This document shows, in pieces, positions 63,403-64,000 of a DNA stretch of 64,000 bases. The notes beneath the pieces are model-generated. The model worked only from the letters and a program-made list of their open reading frames with translations. It was not told the origin of the DNA and did no database searches. The translations under genes and the position numbers were made by a program. Origin of the DNA: Bettongia penicillata ogilbyi (taxonomy: Eukaryota > Chordata > Mammalia > Diprotodontia > Potoroidae); contig JAJHZJ010000121.1 of NCBI GenBank assembly GCA_023548195.1, positions 5,760,058 to 5,824,057 on the forward strand. The letters run 5' to 3'. Every line of letters starts with the position of its first letter. Positions within the stretch are counted from its first letter, which is position 1.

Positions 63403-64000
63403 AGAGAAACGATCAATTTTCATTCTTCTGTTACCCACAAGGCATGAAAAGAAAAATTTAAACCAAAACTGTGAGTACAAAGTGAGAAGATATGAAAACA
63501 AACATGCCCCCCCCAAAAAAACCAAACAAACAAAAGAGAACGTGTGGCTCTAATGTGGTAAAACACAAAAAAATAAAAACAAAAGAAAATGGGCAAAATA
63601 TGGGGGAAGAAAGGAGTCATTTGTAGAAAGTTGATATAAATATCAGCAACTGCAGTAAGTAAAAGCCCCCTTTTCTTACATTTTCACTGACCAGAGGTAA
63701 GCCTCAGAAAAGGGATAAACAGTAGCCAAACTAAGCAGTATCCAGGACTGCATAGTCATGTTAGGATATTGAAACAAGAGAAAAGATGGCGGAACAAAGC
63801 AGTACTTCCTCATACAAAATGACAATTTTTCATTTTTATATCACTCATGGTTTGACAAATGATGCACAGGACACATGTCATAACTCATCAGCAACAGCCT
63901 ATGGCTAGCAAGAGTCAGGGCTGGGGAGTTTCAGGCAAAATGGAAATCTGCATAATGCAGTAAAATATGGTTTTTATATAATGAAATCAGCATCAAGGTC
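63403..64000. other. Unique DNA at the window edge
   Basis: No gene found. GAAAAGATGGCGGAACAAAG at 63780 carries a YY1-like core but no L1 5' UTR follows. The 66- and 84-residue minus frames at 63271-63620 are low complexity. Confidence 0.4.

Noticed and set aside
63780..63800. AAGATGGCGG motif like the start of an L1/HAL1 element
   Set aside because: The sequence after it does not match the L1/HAL1 5' UTR, so it is probably chance.

Overview
This window looks like non-coding nuclear DNA of a marsupial mammal, either intergenic or inside a long intron. It is AT-rich, poor in CpG, and packed with interspersed repeats. The repeat mix points to a marsupial: abundant tRNA-derived CORE-SINEs of the MAR1 type, which carry a 3' block ending in a GCCAAGAAAACCCC-like motif followed by a GAGTTGGACACGAC-like tail. 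There are also many MIR-type SINEs, L2 and L3/CR1 tails, RTE-clade LINE sequence with short elements that share its tail, marsupial-type L1 3' ends, and two half-L1 (HAL1-like) elements. I cannot name the species from sequence alone (Monodelphis-like or an Australian marsupial). I found no intact protein-coding gene, rRNA, functional tRNA or CRISPR array. The longest open frames are either chance or pieces of retrotransposon protein.

Layout. 1-13 kb: simple repeats, L3/CR1 3' ends, MIR and MAR1 SINEs, and copies of an old unnamed interspersed family. 13-25 kb: an L2, a MAR1 nested in an older repeat with an 8-bp target-site duplication, a foldback hAT-like MITE, a CR1/L3 reverse-transcriptase fragment, and an L1 3' end. 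25.08-26.27 kb: a 213-bp inverted duplication with one mismatch and a 758-bp spacer, the most unusual structure here. 26.3-43.4 kb: unique DNA with possible regulatory blocks, an L2 split by an RTE-tailed short element, an L1 ORF2 C-terminal remnant, a second foldback MITE, a MIR interrupted by another SINE, and a near-consensus RFX X-box. 43.45-50.45 kb: two HAL1-like elements in the same orientation, each with its own target-site duplication, carrying decayed ORF1 and no ORF2. 51.5-55 kb: an RTE coding remnant inside a MAR1, a candidate solo LTR with tandem CCAAT-box repeats, and a second RTE-tailed short element. 55-64 kb: L2-rich and unique DNA, with a 48-bp tandem duplication in a possible LTR.

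No genes work together here. The interest lies in the genome dynamics: nested insertions that give relative ages, ORF1 defects shared by the two HAL1 copies, and a recent local inverted duplication whose direction can be read because it cut through a SINE. Coordinates of old repeats are approximate (often +/-20 bp) because they were set by eye without consensus alignment.
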